A stretch of 64,000 bases of DNA from Qipengyuania sp. SS22 (GCF_025736935.1 NZ_CP107048.1:1054001-1118000), one strand, 5' to 3'. Counted from the first letter of the stretch, positions 1 through 9,108 are shown. Numbers and translations are program-made. The notes: generated by a model from the sequence alone, not told the origin.

Positions 1-244
1 TGGCCAGGCCATCGGCGCGCGGCAATGCGCCAAGCGCCTTGGCGACGAGGTTGTCGAAGGGATTGTCGAGCCCGCCGGCAAATTCGCCGAGCACCCGCAC
101 GCTATCCTGCGCCGCGCTGGACGCGGTCAGCACATCGCCCGCATCGACGAAGGCGAACAGCGTCTCAAGCTCGTGATACCCGTCCTCGCGCCGCTTGCGG
201 ACATGCAGCGCGAGGTTGATCTTGGCGTATGCGGTTTCAGTCAT
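1..244 (-). CDS. ispE: 4-diphosphocytidyl-2-C-methyl-D-erythritol kinase, N-terminal part
   Basis: Only the first 81 codons are inside the window; the gene runs off the left edge. The protein opens with MTETAYAKINLALHV and continues RREDGYHELETLF, the signature start of IspE, a GHMP-family kinase that phosphorylates CDP-methylerythritol in the non-mevalonate (MEP) isoprenoid pathway in the cytosol. The AKINL and DGYHE blocks line the substrate pocket in this family. The ATG at 244 is the natural start because the conserved block begins five residues later. The next gene upstream on this strand ends at 260, so the two may be co-transcribed. The ATP-binding glycine loop lies beyond the edge and cannot be checked. 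Confidence 0.93.
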   Translation of the reverse strand, partial: MTETAYAKINLALHVRKRREDGYHELETLFAFVDAGDVLTASSAAQDSVRVLGEFAGGLDNPFDNLVAKALGALPRADGLA

Positions 245-259
245 GGCCACTGCGATCGA

Positions 260-763
260 CTAGCCAAGCACTTGCGCGATTTGCGCTTCGATCGAGGCTA
301 CCGCCCCGTCCACTTCCAAAATTGAAGTATCCAGCCGCAAATGCGCCGAACCCCAAGGCTCGAAATTCCGCTCGGAAATCTCAGTCCAAGTGGGATGGAC
401 CAGGCCGTCCACATCGGAGGGGCGCTGCTCGGCGCGCGACCGGTGTATCTGGACGTCGCTACAGACCACTTCGACCTCGATAGACGAACACCCGCTACGC
501 TGGGCCGCATCTCGCCAGCCCTTTCGGCTGGCTTCGATGGGGTTCACGCTGTCCGCGATCACCTCCAACCCAAGTTGGAGATTCGACGCAGCAATCGTCT
601 GAGCAACCACATACCCCAAGCGGCCGGCATCCTCACCGGTTTCGTTGAGCACAGCCTGCTCGATCTCATCGACCCGAACATAGGTTGCCGCACGTTTGGC
701 CGACAACGCCTTCGCAATCGTCGACTTTCCGGTTGCCGGCAGTCCTCCGAGAATAACGAGCAT
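260..763 (-). CDS. Small AAA/P-loop kinase-like ATPase
   Basis: A 167-residue protein starting MLVILGGLPATGKSTIAKAL. The Walker A loop GGLPATGKST lies within the first 16 residues, as in small zeta-toxin, gluconate-kinase and chloramphenicol-phosphotransferase-like P-loop kinases. A DEIEQ segment around residues 33-37 and VEVVCSD later fit the ordinary strands of this fold. The substrate is unknown. The open frame extends 54 bases further upstream into the ETF-QO gene, but the ATG at 763, directly before the Walker A strand, is the sensible start. It lies 5 bases beyond the ETF-QO stop on the same strand, suggesting co-transcription. Confidence 0.75.
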   Translation of the reverse strand: MLVILGGLPATGKSTIAKALSAKRAATYVRVDEIEQAVLNETGEDAGRLGYVVAQTIAASNLQLGLEVIADSVNPIEASRKGWRDAAQRSGCSSIEVEVVCSDVQIHRSRAEQRPSDVDGLVHPTWTEISERNFEPWGSAHLRLDTSILEVDGAVASIEAQIAQVLG

Positions 764-768
764 CAGCC

Positions 769-2418
769 TTACATATTCGGGTAATTCGGGCCGCCGCCGC
801 CTTCGGGGGTGGTCCATTCGATGTTCTGGTTTGGGTCCTTGATGTCGCAGGTCTTGCAGTGGATGCAGTTCTGCGAATTGATCTGGAACTTCATCTCACC
901 CGTATCCTCGTCGGCCAGCCACTCATAGACGCCGGCGGGGCAATAGCGGTTCGACGGGCCATCGTATTCGGCCAGTTCGCTGGTCTTCTGAAGCTCCCAG
1001 TCGCACACTTTCAGGTGAACCGGCTGGTCTTCGGCGTGGTTGGTATAGCTGAAGGCGACATTGGTCAGCTTGTCGAAGCTGAGCTTCCCGTCGGGCTTGG
1101 GATAGGCGATCTTCTGGTGCAGGTCGGCGCGCTGCAGCATCTCGTGATCGCGGTGGTGCTTCATCGAAATCGGCAGGCCGATCTTGAGCGTGCGCATCCA
1201 CATGTCGATGCCCGCCAGCACGGTGCCCAGATCCTCGCCCCATTTGGCGACTGCGGGCTGCGCGTTTTGCACCAGCTTCAGTTCCGTGGCGATCCAGCTT
1301 GCGCGGACCGCTTCGTCGTAATCCATCAGCTCGGTATGTTCGCTACCCGCAGCGACCGCCGCAGCGATGCTTTCTGCCGCCAGCATCCCGCTTTTCATCG
1401 CGGTGTGGCTGCCCTTGATCCGCGGCACGTTGACGAACCCCGCGGCGCAACCGATCAGCGCGCCGCCGGGGAAGGCCAGCTTGGGCACCGACTGCCAACC
1501 GCCTTCGTTGATCACGCGGCCGCCATAGGCGACCCGCTTGCCGCCTTCGAGGATCGCCGCGATCGACGGGTGGTGCTTCCAGCGCTGGAATTCCTGGTAG
1601 GGCGAGACGTAGGGGTTCTTGTAATCGAGCGCAGTCACGAAGCCGAGCGCAACCTGGCCATTGGCCTGATGGTACAGGAAGCCCCCGCCCCAGGTGCCGG
1701 TTTCGCTCAGCGGCCAGCCCTGCGTGTGGATCACGCGGCCCGGTTCGTGCTTGGCGGGATCGATATCCCACAATTCCTTGACCCCGAGGCCATAGACCTG
1801 CGGCTGGCAATCGGCCTCGAGGTCGTATTTCGCCTTCATCTTCTTAGTCAGGTTGCCGCGCGCACCCTCGGCGAAGAGCGTGTATTTCGCGTGGATTTCC
1901 ATGCCCGGCTGGTAATCGCCCTTGTGCGATCCATCCTCGGCGATGCCCATGTCCTGCGTGACCACGCCGGTCACCGCGCCGTGCTCGTCGAACAGCACTT
2001 CGGCAGCGGGGAAGCCGGGGAAGACCATCACGCCCAGCCCTTCGGCCTGTTCGCCCAGCCAGCGCGCCAGATTGCCCAGCGAACCGGTGTAATTGCCGTG
2101 ATTGCCCATGAACGGGGGCAGCAGGAATTCGGGCAGGTCGGACTGGCCGGTTTCCGACAGCACCCAGTGGTGGTTCTCGGTCACCGGCGTTTCCGCCATC
2201 GGGCAGTCCATGTCGCGCCATTCGGGCAGCAGCTCGTCCAGCGCCTTGGGATCGACCACCGCGCCCGACAGCACGTGCGCGCCAATTTCGCTGCCCTTTT
2301 CGAGCACGACGACCTCGAGGTCTTCGTTGATCTGCTTCAGCCGGATTGCCGCTGCCAGGCCGGCGACACCGCCGCCGATGATGACGACGTCGCAGGGCAT
2401 CGATTCGCGTTCGCTCAT
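769..2418 (-). CDS. Electron transfer flavoprotein-ubiquinone oxidoreductase
   Basis: About 549 residues. The FAD-binding dinucleotide fold is at the N terminus (DVVIIGGGVAGLAAAIRL), followed by ETF-QO blocks such as HVLSGAVVDPKAL and WGGGFLYH. The C-terminal 4Fe-4S domain shows CPAGVYEW and QNCIHCKTCDIKDPNQNIEW, the four-cysteine pattern of the family. The enzyme passes electrons from ETF (fatty-acid and amino-acid oxidation) to ubiquinone at the inner membrane. The frame is open 63 bases upstream, but the ATG at 2418 is preceded by an AAAGAGAGAG ribosome site and gives the usual N terminus. An acyl-CoA ligase lies about 5 kb away. Confidence 0.95.
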   Translation of the reverse strand: MSERESMPCDVVIIGGGVAGLAAAIRLKQINEDLEVVVLEKGSEIGAHVLSGAVVDPKALDELLPEWRDMDCPMAETPVTENHHWVLSETGQSDLPEFLLPPFMGNHGNYTGSLGNLARWLGEQAEGLGVMVFPGFPAAEVLFDEHGAVTGVVTQDMGIAEDGSHKGDYQPGMEIHAKYTLFAEGARGNLTKKMKAKYDLEADCQPQVYGLGVKELWDIDPAKHEPGRVIHTQGWPLSETGTWGGGFLYHQANGQVALGFVTALDYKNPYVSPYQEFQRWKHHPSIAAILEGGKRVAYGGRVINEGGWQSVPKLAFPGGALIGCAAGFVNVPRIKGSHTAMKSGMLAAESIAAAVAAGSEHTELMDYDEAVRASWIATELKLVQNAQPAVAKWGEDLGTVLAGIDMWMRTLKIGLPISMKHHRDHEMLQRADLHQKIAYPKPDGKLSFDKLTNVAFSYTNHAEDQPVHLKVCDWELQKTSELAEYDGPSNRYCPAGVYEWLADEDTGEMKFQINSQNCIHCKTCDIKDPNQNIEWTTPEGGGGPNYPNM

Positions 2419-2498
2419 GACTCTCTCTTTTCGTCGCGTAACTTGTGCGAGTGCCTTGATTGGTGGCGCTATTAAGGTCAAGACCTGCGCTTCGAGGA

Positions 2499-3284
2499 AT
2501 GATGCACGCCGACCCGCCGAACACGCGCGATTTCACAGCGCTCGCGAGCCTTGAAGGCGCGCTCGACTGGTGGCGCGAGGCGGGCGTCGATGCCGATTTC
2601 GCCGACGAGGCGAGCGGCTGGCTGGCCGAACCCAAGGGCGACGATGCCGTAGCGGCTCCCCCGCCGCCCGCTCCGCCGCCAGTCAAACGCAAGACCGCGC
2701 TCGAGCGCGCGCTCGAACAGCCCGACGAACCGGCCTCCGGCATCGTTCCGGCCGAGCTGCCCGATACGCTCGAAAAATTTCGCGAATGGTGGATGACCGC
2801 GCCCTCATTGGCGAACGGCGCGCTCGACCGGCGCGTGCCACCGCGCGGGGTCGCGGGTGCCAGACTGATGGTGATGCTGCCCCAACCCTTCGACGACGAT
2901 GGCGACGGCCTTCTCACCGGCGGCGCGCGCCCATTCGTCGAGGCGATGCTGCGCGCGATGGGGATCGCCGCGCATGAGATCTACTTCGCCAGCGCGCTAC
3001 CCGTCCCCACGGCCATGCCCGACTGGCCGCGACTGGCGGCGACTGGCCTGGGCGACGTGACCCGCCATCATATCGCGCTCGCCGCGCCGCAGCGCGTGTT
3101 GCTGTTCGGACGCGCGCAACTCGAACTGTTCGGCATCGCGCGTGAACGCGCGCGCGAGCCGCTGTCGCTTGATTGCGCGGGCAAGCCCCATCCGCTGCTC
3201 GCCGCGCCCGATCTGCGCAACCTCGCGCGCTCGCCTGCGCGGCGCGAGAATTTCTGGAACCGCTGGCTGGACTGGACCCAATGA
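2499..3284 (+). CDS. Uracil-DNA glycosylase superfamily protein, degenerate catalytic motif
   Basis: About 261 residues. The N-terminal 90 residues are acidic with an Ala/Pro-rich linker (residues 50-70). The C-terminal half follows family-4 UDG layout: MVMLPQPFDDDGDG corresponds to the usual GEAPGxxED strand, then GGARPFVEAMLRAMGI, IYFASALP, and a late KPHPLLAAP corresponding to the HPS motif. The catalytic GEAPG box is replaced by LPQPF, and only one cysteine (in LDCAGKPHP) is present, so the four-cysteine Fe-S cluster of family 4 cannot form. It may be a non-catalytic DNA-binding relative. The start is the MM pair at 2499/2502. The stop overlaps the transglycosylase ATG by four bases. Confidence 0.7.
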   Translation: MMHADPPNTRDFTALASLEGALDWWREAGVDADFADEASGWLAEPKGDDAVAAPPPPAPPPVKRKTALERALEQPDEPASGIVPAELPDTLEKFREWWMTAPSLANGALDRRVPPRGVAGARLMVMLPQPFDDDGDGLLTGGARPFVEAMLRAMGIAAHEIYFASALPVPTAMPDWPRLAATGLGDVTRHHIALAAPQRVLLFGRAQLELFGIARERAREPLSLDCAGKPHPLLAAPDLRNLARSPARRENFWNRWLDWTQ

Positions 3285-5005
3285 CCATTCGCCCCCTCCC
3301 CATTACCCTCGCCGCGATGCTCGCCGCGGCCCTGCCCGCCGCGCCCGCACTGGCGCAGCAGAGCAGTGTCGAATATTTCACCCGCTCACACGCCGCCGCG
3401 CTGCCGCAATTGCTGTCGAACGACGACCGCGCCTTTTACGGTTCGCTGTTCGAAGCGATCGACAGCCGCAACTGGGACCGGGTCGAAGTCATGCTGGCGG
3501 GCCGCACCGATGGGCCGCTGCATGGCGCTGCGCTGGCAAGCTATTATCTCCACCCCCAAAGCCCGCGGATCGAGCTTGGACGGATCGAAAGCTGGCTCGA
3601 CCGCTATGCGCGCCTGCCCGCAGCCGAGGCGATCGTCAGGCTCGGCCAGACGCGCGGTCTCGACAATCCGCCCTCCCTGCCCCGCGCCCGCGATCTGGTG
3701 CGCCAGCCCGGCTCGACCAAGCGGATCCGGCCCAGTGCGATCAATGACGGGACGATGCCCGAAAGCGTCAAGGCGGCGATCCTCGAACGGATCACCAATG
3801 ACGATCCCGACGGCGCGCGCCTGCTCCTCGACGGAGTAGATGCGACGCTCAGTTCACAGGCGCGCGCCGAATGGCGCTATCGCGTCGCGTGGAGCTATTA
3901 TATCGAGAACCAGGACGCGCAGGCCTGGGCGCTGGCCGATACCGCGCGTGACGGCGGCAGCGGGGCTTGGGTCGCGGAAGGCGATTGGGCGGCAGGCCTC
4001 GCCGCCTGGCGGCTGGGCGATTGCGACAAGGCCGCCGAAGCGTTCCAGCGCAGCGCGGCGGGTGCGGCCAGCCCCAACCTCGCCGCCGCAGCGCATTACT
4101 GGGCCAGCCGTGCGCTGATCCGCTGCCGCTTTCCTGAAAAAGCCGACGAGCAATTGCGCGGCGCGGCCCGCTTTCCCGAAACGCTTTATGGCATGCTTGC
4201 GCATGAACAGATGGGCCGCGACCTGCCGCGCACGCATGCGCAGCCCGACCTTACCGAGGCCGACTGGCGGCGCCTGCGCGACAAGGAAGCCGCGCGGCAG
4301 GCGGTCATGCTGGCCGAAATCGGGCGGCGCGAAGAGGCCGAACGCGACCTGACCTGGCTGGTCCGCACGGGCGACCCCGACGATTACGGCGCGCTCTCGC
4401 GACTTGCGCGGGCGCTCGGGCTGACCGGGGCGCAGACCTTCATGGCCTATAACGCCCCGCGCGGAGAAGGCGCGCATTCCAGCCTGCGCTATCCGGTGAC
4501 CTTCCGTACGCCGGTGGGCGGCTGGCGGGTCGATCCGGCGCTGGCCTTCGCGCATGCGCTGCAGGAATCGAATTTCCGCGAGCGCGTGGTCAGCCCGGCG
4601 GGCGCGATCGGGCTGATGCAGATCATGCCGATCACGCAGCGCGAATATGCCGCCTCGATCAATATGAGCAGCGGCGCCGATCTCAAGGACCCGGCAGTCA
4701 ATCTCGCCTTCGGCCAGCGGACGCTCGAATCGCTGGGCAGTTCGAACTACACGCAGGGCCGCCTGCCCAAGGTCATGGCTGCCTATAACGCCGGGCCTTC
4801 GCCCGTATCGCGCTGGGAAAGCGAGATCCGTGACCAAGGCGACCCGCTGCTGTATATGGAGTCGATCCCCTATTGGGAGACGCGCGGCTACGTCGCCATC
4901 GTGATGCGCAATTACTGGATGTATCTGCGCCAGGCGGATGCCGCGGCGCCCAGCCGGATCGAACTGGCCGAAAACGACTGGCCGATGTTCCCGGGAGTGC
5001 GCTGA
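3281..5005 (+). CDS. Soluble lytic murein transglycosylase (Slt70-like)
   Basis: A 574-residue secreted enzyme with a signal peptide (MTIRPLPITLAAMLAAALPAA, cleavage near ALAQ), a long alpha-superhelical middle with TPR-like repeats, and a C-terminal SLT domain. The SLT domain shows ALQESNFRERVVSPAGAIG with the catalytic Glu, LMQIMP, and KVMAAYNAGPSPVSRW, all classical family-1 marks. It cleaves the MurNAc-GlcNAc bond of peptidoglycan in the periplasm, releasing anhydromuropeptides. It starts inside the stop of the UDG-like gene and its own stop overlaps the moaB start (TGATG), so the three form a translationally coupled operon. Confidence 0.92.
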   Translation: MTIRPLPITLAAMLAAALPAAPALAQQSSVEYFTRSHAAALPQLLSNDDRAFYGSLFEAIDSRNWDRVEVMLAGRTDGPLHGAALASYYLHPQSPRIELGRIESWLDRYARLPAAEAIVRLGQTRGLDNPPSLPRARDLVRQPGSTKRIRPSAINDGTMPESVKAAILERITNDDPDGARLLLDGVDATLSSQARAEWRYRVAWSYYIENQDAQAWALADTARDGGSGAWVAEGDWAAGLAAWRLGDCDKAAEAFQRSAAGAASPNLAAAAHYWASRALIRCRFPEKADEQLRGAARFPETLYGMLAHEQMGRDLPRTHAQPDLTEADWRRLRDKEAARQAVMLAEIGRREEAERDLTWLVRTGDPDDYGALSRLARALGLTGAQTFMAYNAPRGEGAHSSLRYPVTFRTPVGGWRVDPALAFAHALQESNFRERVVSPAGAIGLMQIMPITQREYAASINMSSGADLKDPAVNLAFGQRTLESLGSSNYTQGRLPKVMAAYNAGPSPVSRWESEIRDQGDPLLYMESIPYWETRGYVAIVMRNYWMYLRQADAAAPSRIELAENDWPMFPGVR

Positions 5006-5532
5006 TGGCGATCGACGAGGGCCTCCCCTTCAAGCCGGTTCGCATCGCGCTGCTGACGGTTTCCGACACGCGTACGCTGGCCGACGACAGTTCGGGCGAC
5101 ATCCTCGCGGGGCGGATCGTCGAAGCGGGACACATCCTCGCCACGCGCGAGATCAGCAGCGACAGCAAGAACGAGATCGCCGCGCACCTGCATCGCTGGA
5201 TCGACGACGACCAGATCGATTGCATAATCACCACCGGCGGCACTGGGTTGACCGGGCGCGATGTCACCCCCGAGGCGCTCGACCGGGTCAAGGACAAGGA
5301 CATTCCCGGTTTTGGTGAACTGTTCCGCTGGCTCAGCTACGAAACGATCGGCACCAGCACGATCCAGAGCCGCGCCTGCGCGGTGCTGGCACGCGGGACC
5401 TATATCTTCGCGCTGCCCGGGTCGAACGGCGCGGTGAAGGATGGGTGGGACAAGATCCTCCTCCACCAGCTCGATAGCCGCTTCCGCCCCTGCAATTTCG
5501 TCGAACTGATGCCGCGGCTCAAGGAACGATAG
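5005..5532 (+). CDS. moaB: Molybdenum cofactor biosynthesis protein MoaB/Mog family
   Basis: A 175-residue MoCF-domain protein. The motifs IALLTVSDTRTL near the start, CIITTGGTGLTGRDVTPEAL in the middle and FALPGSNGAVKDGW near the end are the molybdopterin-binding loops of MoaB/MogA. It would adenylylate or chaperone molybdopterin during cofactor assembly in the cytosol. The ATG at 5005 overlaps the preceding stop by one base. No other molybdenum-cofactor gene is nearby, so its place behind a cell-wall lyase is an arrangement of convenience rather than a pathway operon. Confidence 0.93.
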   Translation: MAIDEGLPFKPVRIALLTVSDTRTLADDSSGDILAGRIVEAGHILATREISSDSKNEIAAHLHRWIDDDQIDCIITTGGTGLTGRDVTPEALDRVKDKDIPGFGELFRWLSYETIGTSTIQSRACAVLARGTYIFALPGSNGAVKDGWDKILLHQLDSRFRPCNFVELMPRLKER

Positions 5533-5824
5533 GCACCGGGATGCTCCCCGTTTTGCGTTAGCCAAGAGGGGAGGTGGACGAGGCTAGCAACCGCGATCCG
5601 AGGGGCACCGGCCTGACCAGGACGCTTCGAACCACATCCACCCACCGTCACCCCCGCGAAGGCGGGGGTCCCGCTACCTTTGGGGATGCGAGACAGCAGC
5701 GGGATCCCCGCGTTCGCGGGGAAGACGGAACGATTGTAAGAGCGCGGTAGGTTGCCGCGCTAGCCCGCTGCCACCCACCAATTCTGCCTGGCGCACCACT
5801 CTTGTTCTATATATGTTCTCGTAT
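5533..5824. other. 292-base intergenic region carrying a REP-like pair
   Basis: No coding signal is seen. The moaB stop is followed by a weak GC hairpin with a TTTT run (about 5537-5556) that might end the operon. The middle holds a pair of palindromic repeats described separately. The last 60 bases, AT-richer (TTCTATATATGTTCTCG just before 5825), probably contain the promoter of the radical SAM gene. Confidence 0.6.
5647..5728. repeat. REP-like inverted pair, family A
   Basis: The first unit has the stem ACCCCCGC / GCGGGGGT around a GAAG loop (5650-5669). The second has TCCCCGC / GCGGGGA around GTTC (5705-5722). Read on opposite strands, the two units share the same outer sequence (GTC..CCCCGCGAA.GCGGGG.TCCCGCT), so they are inverted copies of one element enclosing about 30 bases. 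A diverged pair of the same design lies at 12673-12759. Confidence 0.85.
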
Positions 5825-6922
5825 ATGGAACATCGACTCGCTCCCCCCATATCCGGACGCGGCGCGCAGGGCGGCGAAGTGTCAACGCGCTTCGGTCTCG
5901 CCACGCGCGAGGAAGACGGGGACTGGCGCGATTATATGGAGCAGCTGGCCACCATCGAAGGGGGCCCGCCGGTCAAGCTGCGCACGCAGGTGACCGAGGA
6001 ACTGCCCAAGACGATCCTCAGCTTCAACCAGTCGCCCGACATACCTTTCGACCGTTCGGTCAACGCCTATCGCGGCTGCGAGCACGGCTGTGTCTATTGC
6101 TTTGCGCGGCCGACGCATGCCTATCATGACCTCTCACCCGGGCTCGATTTCGAGACCAAGCTGTTCGCCAAGCCCAATGCGGCGGAACTGCTGCGCGCTA
6201 CCCTGGCCAAGCCCAAATACCGCCCGCGCCCACTGGCGATGGGCACCAATACCGACCCCTACCAGCCGATCGAGGCGCGTTACCGGATTACGCGGCAGGT
6301 GCTCGAAGTGTGCCTCGATGCGCGCCACCCGGTGACGATCACCACCAAGTCGGACCGCGTGCTCGCCGATCTCGACCTGCTGGCCGAGCTCGCCGAGCGT
6401 CGGCTGGTGGCGGTGGCAATCTCAGTCACCTCGCTCGATCCGAAACTGTCGGGCAAGCTCGAACCGCGGGCGGCGGCTCCGGCGAAGCGGCTGCAGGCGC
6501 TGGGGAAACTGGCGGCTGCGGGTGTACCGACGCATTGCTCGGTCTCGCCCATCATTCCCGCGATTACCGACGAGTTCATGGAAGAGATCGTCCAGCGCGC
6601 GGCGGCGCTCGGTGTCGACAGCGTCGGCTGGATTCCGCTACGTCTGCCGCACGAAGTCGCCCCGCTGTTCCGCGAATGGCTCTCGGTCCACTTTCCCGAG
6701 CGCGGCGACAAGGTGATGGCAATCGTCCGCTCAATCCGCGGCGGGCGCGACAACGATCCCGACTTCAACACTCGCATGAAACCCACCGGAGTCTGGGCCG
6801 ATCTATTCCGCGCCCGCTTCCGCCTCGCCTGCAAGCGCTCGGGAATGGGCAAGGCGAAGTTCGAGCTCGATTGCACGCAGTTCAGGCCCCCCGCGCTGGG
6901 CGGACAGATGCGGTTGCTATGA
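5825..6922 (+). CDS. PA0069-family radical SAM protein
   Basis: About 365 residues. The radical SAM cluster motif is CEHGCVYC (spacing CxxxCxxC) after NAYRG. NTDPYQPIE and the later DNDPDFNTRMKPTG are typical of the PA0069/SplB-related group, which resembles spore photoproduct lyase but whose substrate is unknown. The cluster would bind SAM and generate a 5'-deoxyadenosyl radical in the cytosol. The ATG at 5825 (MEHRLAPPISGRG) is preferred over one four codons earlier because the family begins near the ISGRG block. It is monocistronic and convergent with the DUF1330 gene 29 bases away. Confidence 0.85.
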   Translation: MEHRLAPPISGRGAQGGEVSTRFGLATREEDGDWRDYMEQLATIEGGPPVKLRTQVTEELPKTILSFNQSPDIPFDRSVNAYRGCEHGCVYCFARPTHAYHDLSPGLDFETKLFAKPNAAELLRATLAKPKYRPRPLAMGTNTDPYQPIEARYRITRQVLEVCLDARHPVTITTKSDRVLADLDLLAELAERRLVAVAISVTSLDPKLSGKLEPRAAAPAKRLQALGKLAAAGVPTHCSVSPIIPAITDEFMEEIVQRAAALGVDSVGWIPLRLPHEVAPLFREWLSVHFPERGDKVMAIVRSIRGGRDNDPDFNTRMKPTGVWADLFRARFRLACKRSGMGKAKFELDCTQFRPPALGGQMRLL

Positions 6923-6951
6923 CAGCCTCCCCTCTCCCCGTTACGGGAAGG

Positions 6952-7383
6952 CTAAAAGCCCTCGCCCGCATCGCCCGGAGCAAATCGCACCAACCTGCTG
7001 TCCGCCAGCGCGGCGGTGCGGTTGGCCACTGCCTTCTGGTACTCCGGGTCCTTGATCATTTCGAAGAAGGCGCCCGAATTGGGATATTGCGCGACGAAGC
7101 CGTCGTGCCAGCGCATCGCGTCGGGGCCGGTCACCACCGTTTGGAAGACGCCGCGCCAGACCATCGTGCCGCCCACGCGGCGGAAGATCGGGCCGCTGGT
7201 CTTGCCATATTCCTCATAGGCGCGGCGACCGCTCCAGCCCTTGCCGGCATGTTCGTGGCCTTGCGGATATTCCGCCTGCTCGCGATATTCGAGCAGGTTG
7301 AGCATGTGGATCGGCTCGTCGCGCGGCAGGTCCTTGAACGCCTGGAAGTTCGCAGGGCTCGGATCGATATAGGTGTCGGTCAT
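6952..7383 (-). CDS. DUF1330 domain protein
   Basis: A 143-residue dimeric alpha-beta barrel type protein beginning MTDTYIDPSPANFQAF and containing EPIHMLNLLEYRE and YPNSGAFFEMIKDPEYQKA. The pattern of an N-terminal strand with a Asn-Leu pair and the later FxxMxxDPxY motif is the DUF1330 (EthD-like, ferredoxin-like fold) family. The biochemical role is unknown. Its start overlaps the acyl-CoA ligase stop by tight spacing (7383 against 7385), so it is probably translated from the same mRNA and may serve the same catabolic route. Confidence 0.8.
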   Translation of the reverse strand: MTDTYIDPSPANFQAFKDLPRDEPIHMLNLLEYREQAEYPQGHEHAGKGWSGRRAYEEYGKTSGPIFRRVGGTMVWRGVFQTVVTGPDAMRWHDGFVAQYPNSGAFFEMIKDPEYQKAVANRTAALADSRLVRFAPGDAGEGF

Positions 7384-7384
7384 C

Positions 7385-8986
7385 TCAGATCTCCAGCGCG
7401 TAATCGTTGAACCGTTCACGCAGGTCCTTCTTGCTGATCTTGCCCGTCGCGGTGTGCGGGATGTCGTCGACGAACTCGACCGCATCGGGTAGCCACCACT
7501 TGGCCACCTTGTCGGACAGGAAGTTGATCACCTCTTCCGCGGTGACTTCCTGGCCGTCCTGCTTGACCACGAACAGCACCGGGCGCTCGTCCCACTTGGG
7601 ATGCATCATCCCGATGGCGGCGGCTTCGGCGACCGCCGGGTGGCCCACCGCCGCGTTTTCGAGTTCGACAGAGCTGATCCATTCACCGCCCGACTTGATT
7701 ACGTCCTTGGTCCGGTCGGTGATCTGCATCGTGCCGTCGGGGTGGAGGATCGCCACATCGCCAGTGTTGAACCAGCCGTCCGCATCGATCGCGTCTTCTT
7801 CGGCCTTGAAATAGCGCTTCACCACCCAGGGTCCGCGGATATGCAGCGCGCCCGAGCTTTCGCCGTCGCGCGGCAGCACCTTGGCCGGATCGTCGAGATC
7901 GACCGTGCGCAGTTCCACGCCGAAGATCGGGCGACCCTGCTTCATGGTCTTCTCGACCTTCTGGTCGAAGGTCAGCTCGTCCCAGTCGGTCGTCGGCCCG
8001 CCGACCGTCCCGATCGGCGAGGTTTCGGTCATCCCCCAGGCATGCTGGACGCGCGTGCCGTTCTTCATCAGCCGTTCGATCATGAAGCGCGGCGCGGCCG
8101 AACCGCCGATGGTCGCGGCGCGTAGCTTGGGCAGTTCGAGGTTGTTGGCGTCGCAATACTGGAAATGCGCCAGCCACACCGTAGGCACGCCCGCCGAGTC
8201 GGTGACCTTCTCGGCCTTCATTACCTCGTCGAGGACGGCCGGGTCGTTGACCGCGCTGAAGACGAACTTGATCCCCGCCATCGCTCCCGCATAGGGCAGG
8301 CCCCAGCTGGCCGCGTGGAACATCGGCACCACCGGCAACATCACCGACGACGCGGTAAAGTTGAAGGTCGACGGCTGCAGTCCGGCCAGCGCGTGCAGCA
8401 GCGTCGAGCGATGTTCGTACTGCACGCCCTTGGGATTGCCCGTGGTGCCGCTGGTATAGCAGATCATGCAGGGATCGCGCTCGTCGCCATCGACCCATTC
8501 GAAGTCGCCGTCCTGCGCGCCGATCCAGTCTTCGAAGCTGGTGGTGTGCTCGCCGCTGTCGAAGCAGATGTAATGCTCGACCGTGGGCCATTTGTCGCGC
8601 ATCTTGTCGACGATCGGCTGGAACGCCGCATCGTAGATCATCACCTTGTCCTCGGCGTGATTGACGATGTATTCGAGCTGGTCTTCGAACAGGCGCGGAT
8701 TGCAGGTGTGCAGCACGCCGCCCATCCCCGCGACGCCGAACCAGCTGACCAGATGGCGCGCATGGTTCATCGCGAGGCTGGCGACCTTGTCGCCCTTGCC
8801 GAGGCCCAGCGCCTGCAGCGCCTGGCTCATCTTCTTCGCATCACGGCGGACGCACGCCCAGTCGGTGCGGGTCTCGCTGCCATCCGCCCAGCGGGTGACG
8901 ATTTCGCGGTTCGGGGCTTCCCGGGCTGCGTGGTCGATCACATGCGAAATCCGCATGCTCCAGTCCTGCATCGCGCCAAGCGACAT
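7385..8986 (-). CDS. Acyl-CoA synthetase (AMP-forming), medium/long-chain type
   Basis: 533 residues, the normal size for the ANL superfamily. Motif A3 ([18 protein letters not shown], the phosphate loop), [10 protein letters not shown] (A5), [15 protein letters not shown] (A7), [15 protein letters not shown] (A8) and the C-terminal [15 protein letters not shown] with the catalytic Lys are all present. It activates a carboxylic acid to acyl-AMP and then acyl-CoA. The WISSVELE hinge and overall pattern resemble FadD/AlkK-like medium-to-long-chain enzymes, but the chain length cannot be read off. The ATG at 8986 starts [20 protein letters not shown]. Confidence 0.93.
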   Translation of the reverse strand: MSLGAMQDWSMRISHVIDHAAREAPNREIVTRWADGSETRTDWACVRRDAKKMSQALQALGLGKGDKVASLAMNHARHLVSWFGVAGMGGVLHTCNPRLFEDQLEYIVNHAEDKVMIYDAAFQPIVDKMRDKWPTVEHYICFDSGEHTTSFEDWIGAQDGDFEWVDGDERDPCMICYTSGTTGNPKGVQYEHRSTLLHALAGLQPSTFNFTASSVMLPVVPMFHAASWGLPYAGAMAGIKFVFSAVNDPAVLDEVMKAEKVTDSAGVPTVWLAHFQYCDANNLELPKLRAATIGGSAAPRFMIERLMKNGTRVQHAWGMTETSPIGTVGGPTTDWDELTFDQKVEKTMKQGRPIFGVELRTVDLDDPAKVLPRDGESSGALHIRGPWVVKRYFKAEEDAIDADGWFNTGDVAILHPDGTMQITDRTKDVIKSGGEWISSVELENAAVGHPAVAEAAAIGMMHPKWDERPVLFVVKQDGQEVTAEEVINFLSDKVAKWWLPDAVEFVDDIPHTATGKISKKDLRERFNDYALEI

Positions 8987-9006
8987 ATGTATTCCTCTCC
9001 ATTCTG

Positions 9007-9108
9007 GTCATTGCGAGGAGCCGCAGGCGACGCGGCAATCCAGCTTCGAACGTCGCAAATCGGAGCGACGGCGGGAAATGGATTGCGTCGCCTGCGGCTC
9101 GCAATGAC
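9007..9108. repeat. Dispersed inverted-repeat element, family B
   Basis: Two arms face each other: 9007-9042 begins GTCATTGCGAGGAGCCGCAG, and 9079-9108 ends CGCCTGCGGCTCGCAATGAC, its reverse complement apart from a short indel. About 36 bases separate them. The element fills almost all the gap between dnaE and the acyl-CoA ligase, so any terminator or promoter there must lie in or beside it. Confidence 0.88.

Noticed and set aside
859..2475. 538-codon frame opposite ETF-QO
   Set aside because: Shadow of a well-conserved gene; no domain or ribosome site.
5647..5728. Possible CRISPR repeats
   Set aside because: Only two units, inverted rather than direct, and no regular spacers or cas genes.
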